The position numbers and the translations under genes are program-made. The notes beneath the pieces were generated by a model. That model was not told the DNA's origin, ran no database searches, and was given only the letters and a program-made list of their open reading frames with translations. Of a DNA stretch of 44,831 bases, positions 41,785 through 44,831 are shown piece by piece. The DNA lies in contig DHMO01000027.1 in assembly GCA_002405835.1 (NCBI GenBank), positions 1 to 44,831 of the forward strand, read 5' to 3'. Positions within the stretch are counted from its first letter, which is position 1; every line of letters starts with the position of its first letter. The DNA comes from Lentisphaeria bacterium UBA4640. Its GTDB lineage: Bacteria > Verrucomicrobiota > Lentisphaeria > Victivallales > UBA1829.

Positions 41785-44700
41785 ATGTCGGGCATTACAA
41801 ACACACAAGACGGTAACTATTGTGCCGCACACGTCGCTTACGCGCTGAGCGAAGTCGCAGCCATCTATCCGATCACCCCGTCGTCCACCATGGGCGAGTG
41901 GGTCGACCAGTGGGCGGCAGAAGGCAAGAAGAACATTTGGGGCCAGCAGGTCAAGGTTGCAGAAATGCAGTCTGAAGCAGGCGCGGCCGGAGCCGTTCAC
42001 GGTTCTCTGGTTGCAGGCGCTCTCACCAGCACCTACACCGCTTCCCAGGGTCTGCTCCTGATGATCCCGAACATGTACAAGATCGCCGGCGAACTCATCC
42101 CGACCGTCTTCCATGTCACAGCCCGTTCTCTCGCGGCTCAGTCGCTCGCCATCTTCGGCGACCACTCCGACGTCATGGCCTGCCGCAACACCGGTTTCGC
42201 CATGCTCTCCGCCGCTTCCGTCCAGGAAGAGATGGACCTCGCGCTCGTCGCCCACCTCTCCACCTACAAGGCACGGGTTCCGTTCCTGCAGTTCTTCGAC
42301 GGTTTCCGCACCTCTCATGAAGTTCACAAGTACCACGAAATCTCTTACGACGAGATCAAGGAACTTGTCGAACCCAAATACATCGAAGAGTTCCGCGCCC
42401 GCGGTCTCCGCCCGGACAAGCCGATCACCAACGTCGGCGCCCAGAACCCGGACGTCTACTTCCAGGGCCGCGAAACGGTCAACAAATTCTACAACGCCAC
42501 TCCCGCGATCGTTCAGGAATACATGGACAAGGTCGCAGCCAAGACCGGCCGTCAGTATCATCTCTTCGACTATGTCGGCGCGGCTGATGCAACCGACGTC
42601 ATCGTCGCCATGGGTTCCAGCTGCGAAACCATCGACGAAACGATTGAGTACCTCAACGCCAAACGCGGCATGAAGCTCGGTCTCGTCAAGGTCCGCCTCT
42701 ACCGTCCGTTCGACGTCGAAGCCTTCAAGAAAGCGCTTCCCGCCACGGTCAAACGCATCGCGGTTCTCGACCGCACCAAAGAGCCGGGCGCAATCGGCGA
42801 GCCGCTCTACCTCGATGTGGTCGTCGCCCTCACCGGCATGAACATCCGCATCATCGGCGGCCGTTACGGTCTCTCCTCCAAGGAGTTCACCCCCTCCATG
42901 GTTCTCGCGGTCTACAAGCACCTCGCGAAAGACGGCTTCCACGGCTTCACCGTCGGTATCGACGATGACGTCACCAACACCTCCCTCAAGGTCGACGAAG
43001 AGATCGTCACCGAGCCGGAAGGCACCACGAACTGCATGTTCTGGGGTCTCGGCGGCGACGGAACGGTCGGCGCCAACAAGAACTCCATCAAAATCATCGG
43101 CAAATACCGCGATGACATGGATGCCCAGGCGTACTTCTCCTACGACTCCAAAAAGTCCTTCGGCGTCACCGTTTCGCACCTGCGTTTCGGCGTAAAACCG
43201 ATCAAGAGCACCTACCTCATCACCTCTCCGGACTTCGTCTCCTGCTCCGCATTCAGCTATGTCGGACGCTACGATCTCCTGAAGGGCATCAAGGAAGGCG
43301 GAACGTTCCTCCTGAACTCCCACTTCAGCAACGATGAAGTGTTCAAGCACCTCACCCGCGACATGCAGGAAACGATCATCAACAAGAAGATCAAATTCTA
43401 CAACATCAATGCGGAAAAACTGATCGCCGAACAGCCCGGACTCCGCGGCAAAGGCGCAAACACCGTCATGATGGTCGCATACTTCAAGGTCTCCGGCATC
43501 GTTCCGTTCGAAAAGGCGGAAGAGGGCATGAAGGAAATGACCAAGAAGACCTTCAAGAAAAAAGGCGACGACGTCGTCAACATGAACCTCGCGCTCATCG
43601 ACGCCGCAATCAACGCCTGCCAGCAGGTCCAGGTTCCCGCTTCCCTCGACGGCATCCCGTCCGCTCCGATGGTCAAGCTCCTCCCGGATCATGCTTCCGA
43701 ATTCGCGAAGAAAATCATCGAACCCTCGATGAAACTTCAGGGCGACAGCATCCCGGTTTCCGCGATGTCCGTCGACGGCAAGATCCCGACCGGCACCGCC
43801 TGCCTCGAAAAACGCGGTATCGCTCCGCGCGTTCCGCACTGGAACTCCGCCACCTGCGTTCAGTGTAACGTCTGCGGCATGGCATGTCCGCACGCAGCTA
43901 TCCGCGCCAAACTGATCGACCCGGCAAACCTCGCTTCCGCTCCGGCTTCCTTCAAGTCCGTTGCGGCAAAGGGCAAGGATTCCGCGCTCCAGTACAAGAT
44001 CCAGGTCTACATCGAAGACTGCACCGGATGCGGCGTCTGCGTTGACCAATGCACCGTGAACAAGGGCGGCAAACTCGCTCCCGCGCTCACCTGGTCCACC
44101 CTCGAAGCGGAACGCGCCGCCGGCGAAAACGAGAACGAGAAGTTCTTCAACGATGTCCTCCCGGACAACGTCATGGGCTCCAACACCATCACCACCGTCA
44201 AGGGCGCAATGCTCCGCAAGCCGCTCTTCGAATTCTCCGGTGCATGCGCCGGCTGCGGTGAAACCCCGTACGTCAAACTGATGGCTCAGCTCTTCGGCGA
44301 AAACGTCATGATCGCGAACGCCACCGGCTGCTCCTCCATCTACGGCGGTACCTTCCCGACCATTCCTTACACCAAGGACAAAAACGGTCGCGGTCCCGCA
44401 TGGGCAAACTCCCTGTTCGAAGACAACGCCGAATTCGGTTTCGGTATGCGCATGGCTGTCGACGCCAACCGCGCCCTCCTCAAGCAGGAAGTCGAAACGA
44501 TCCTCGCAAGCGACAAGGCTCCGGCGGATCTCAAGGACGCTCTCAACGGCGCAATGAGCCACTGGGACAACTCCAAGACTCCGGAAGCTGTTGAGGCTCA
44601 GAACAAGGCGAAAGCCGCGATCGCAAAGGCTCTCGAAGGATGCGGATGTGAACACCTCAAGAAGGTCAGCGAGCTCTCCGACTACTTCTGCGACAAATCC

Positions 44701-44831
44701 GTCTGGATCGTCGGCGGCGACGGCTGGGCAAACGATATCGGTTACGGCGGCATTGACCACGTCCTCGCTCAGGGCAAGAACGTCAATATCCTCGTCCTCG
44801 ACACCGAAGTTTACTCCAACACCGGCGGACA
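41785..44831 (+). CDS. nifJ: Pyruvate:ferredoxin oxidoreductase (partial, 3' end cut)
   Basis: The first ~1015 residues of a homodimeric PFOR (usual length ~1170-1200) are present; the frame is open to the window end. It decarboxylates pyruvate with CoA to acetyl-CoA and reduces ferredoxin. Visible parts are VAYALSEVAAIYPITPSSTMGEW (domain I), SQGLLLMIPNMYKIAGELIP, the gamma-type domain with GLGGDGTVGANKNSIKII, two ferredoxin clusters (CVQCNVCGMACPHAAIRA near 691 and CTGCGVCVDQC near 748), the CAGCGE cluster ligand, and the thiamine-pyrophosphate site GGDGWANDIGYGGIDHVL near 976. An AAGGAGG site precedes the ATG at 41785. Only the final ~160 residues, including the last TPP-domain part, are missing. 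Confidence 0.96.
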   Translation, partial: MSGITNTQDGNYCAAHVAYALSEVAAIYPITPSSTMGEWVDQWAAEGKKNIWGQQVKVAEMQSEAGAAGAVHGSLVAGALTSTYTASQGLLLMIPNMYKIAGELIPTVFHVTARSLAAQSLAIFGDHSDVMACRNTGFAMLSAASVQEEMDLALVAHLSTYKARVPFLQFFDGFRTSHEVHKYHEISYDEIKELVEPKYIEEFRARGLRPDKPITNVGAQNPDVYFQGRETVNKFYNATPAIVQEYMDKVAAKTGRQYHLFDYVGAADATDVIVAMGSSCETIDETIEYLNAKRGMKLGLVKVRLYRPFDVEAFKKALPATVKRIAVLDRTKEPGAIGEPLYLDVVVALTGMNIRIIGGRYGLSSKEFTPSMVLAVYKHLAKDGFHGFTVGIDDDVTNTSLKVDEEIVTEPEGTTNCMFWGLGGDGTVGANKNSIKIIGKYRDDMDAQAYFSYDSKKSFGVTVSHLRFGVKPIKSTYLITSPDFVSCSAFSYVGRYDLLKGIKEGGTFLLNSHFSNDEVFKHLTRDMQETIINKKIKFYNINAEKLIAEQPGLRGKGANTVMMVAYFKVSGIVPFEKAEEGMKEMTKKTFKKKGDDVVNMNLALIDAAINACQQVQVPASLDGIPSAPMVKLLPDHASEFAKKIIEPSMKLQGDSIPVSAMSVDGKIPTGTACLEKRGIAPRVPHWNSATCVQCNVCGMACPHAAIRAKLIDPANLASAPASFKSVAAKGKDSALQYKIQVYIEDCTGCGVCVDQCTVNKGGKLAPALTWSTLEAERAAGENENEKFFNDVLPDNVMGSNTITTVKGAMLRKPLFEFSGACAGCGETPYVKLMAQLFGENVMIANATGCSSIYGGTFPTIPYTKDKNGRGPAWANSLFEDNAEFGFGMRMAVDANRALLKQEVETILASDKAPADLKDALNGAMSHWDNSKTPEAVEAQNKAKAAIAKALEGCGCEHLKKVSELSDYFCDKSVWIVGGDGWANDIGYGGIDHVLAQGKNVNILVLDTEVYSNTGG

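Noticed and set aside
41758..44760. A 1000-residue minus-strand open frame
   Set aside because: It is antisense to nifJ, whose plus-strand frame carries all PFOR motifs and a good promoter and ribosome site. The shadow frame is an effect of codon bias and encodes low-complexity acidic repeats.

Overview
The window looks like a chromosomal segment of an anaerobic, polysaccharide-degrading member of the Lentisphaerota (Victivallis-like), probably from a gut or similar habitat. This is inferred from three things: a pseudopilin with the FTLIELLVVIAIIAIL start and H-X9-DG tail, a sialate O-acetylesterase and many glycoside hydrolases without any SusC/SusD pair, and a pyruvate:ferredoxin oxidoreductase beside a flavin-based transhydrogenase. 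Coding DNA is GC-rich and tightly packed. No tRNA, rRNA, CRISPR array or insertion sequence was seen, and no gene-free stretch exceeds 300 bases.

Region 1 (1-6110, mostly minus strand) holds housekeeping and small genes: a peptidase U32-family Fe-S protein overlapping a Nif11-like small protein, ribosomal protein S1 with its own promoter, a protein with a nuclease-like C-terminus, a lone ABC-type binding protein, and an AT-rich orphan.

Region 2 (6112-10730) has a GNAT acetyltransferase and a 5'-truncated GH29 alpha-L-fucosidase. These converge on a GH110 alpha-1,3-galactosidase that is co-transcribed with an AraR-like GntR/LacI-fusion regulator. The regulator faces a divergent promoter through an array of GAACAAT repeats.

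Region 3 (10731-17614, plus strand) is the probable target operon: a small secreted protein, a pseudopilin, a 1121-residue secreted clan GH-A hydrolase and a sialate O-acetylesterase. A bidirectional terminator separates it from a sodium:solute symporter gene, which diverges from two tandem LacI-type regulators.

Region 4 (22127-33341) is a long minus-strand catabolic cluster: a second secreted GH-A protein, GH10, L-rhamnose isomerase, an AllA-like cupin, GH130, a GH27/GH36-type alpha-galactosidase and GH43. A divergent AraC regulator flanks it, with 21-bp-spaced repeats in the shared promoter region. Only the first enzyme has a signal peptide. The others should be cytoplasmic and would act on imported oligosaccharides.

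Region 5 (33595-37155) has a lone secreted protein, a Gfo/Idh/MocA dehydrogenase plus sugar isomerase/epimerase pair, and a second AraC regulator.

Region 6 (37299-44831) is central redox metabolism: NuoE-like, NuoF-like and ferredoxin-GltD-ferredoxin fusion subunits. They match the plan of a Sporomusa-type (StnABC) electron-bifurcating transhydrogenase rather than an [FeFe]-hydrogenase. Next comes nifJ (PFOR), with a near-consensus promoter and a large 5'UTR hairpin, cut by the window end. Together the genes suggest sugar release, uptake and isomerisation feeding pyruvate oxidation and balancing of ferredoxin, NADH and NADPH pools.
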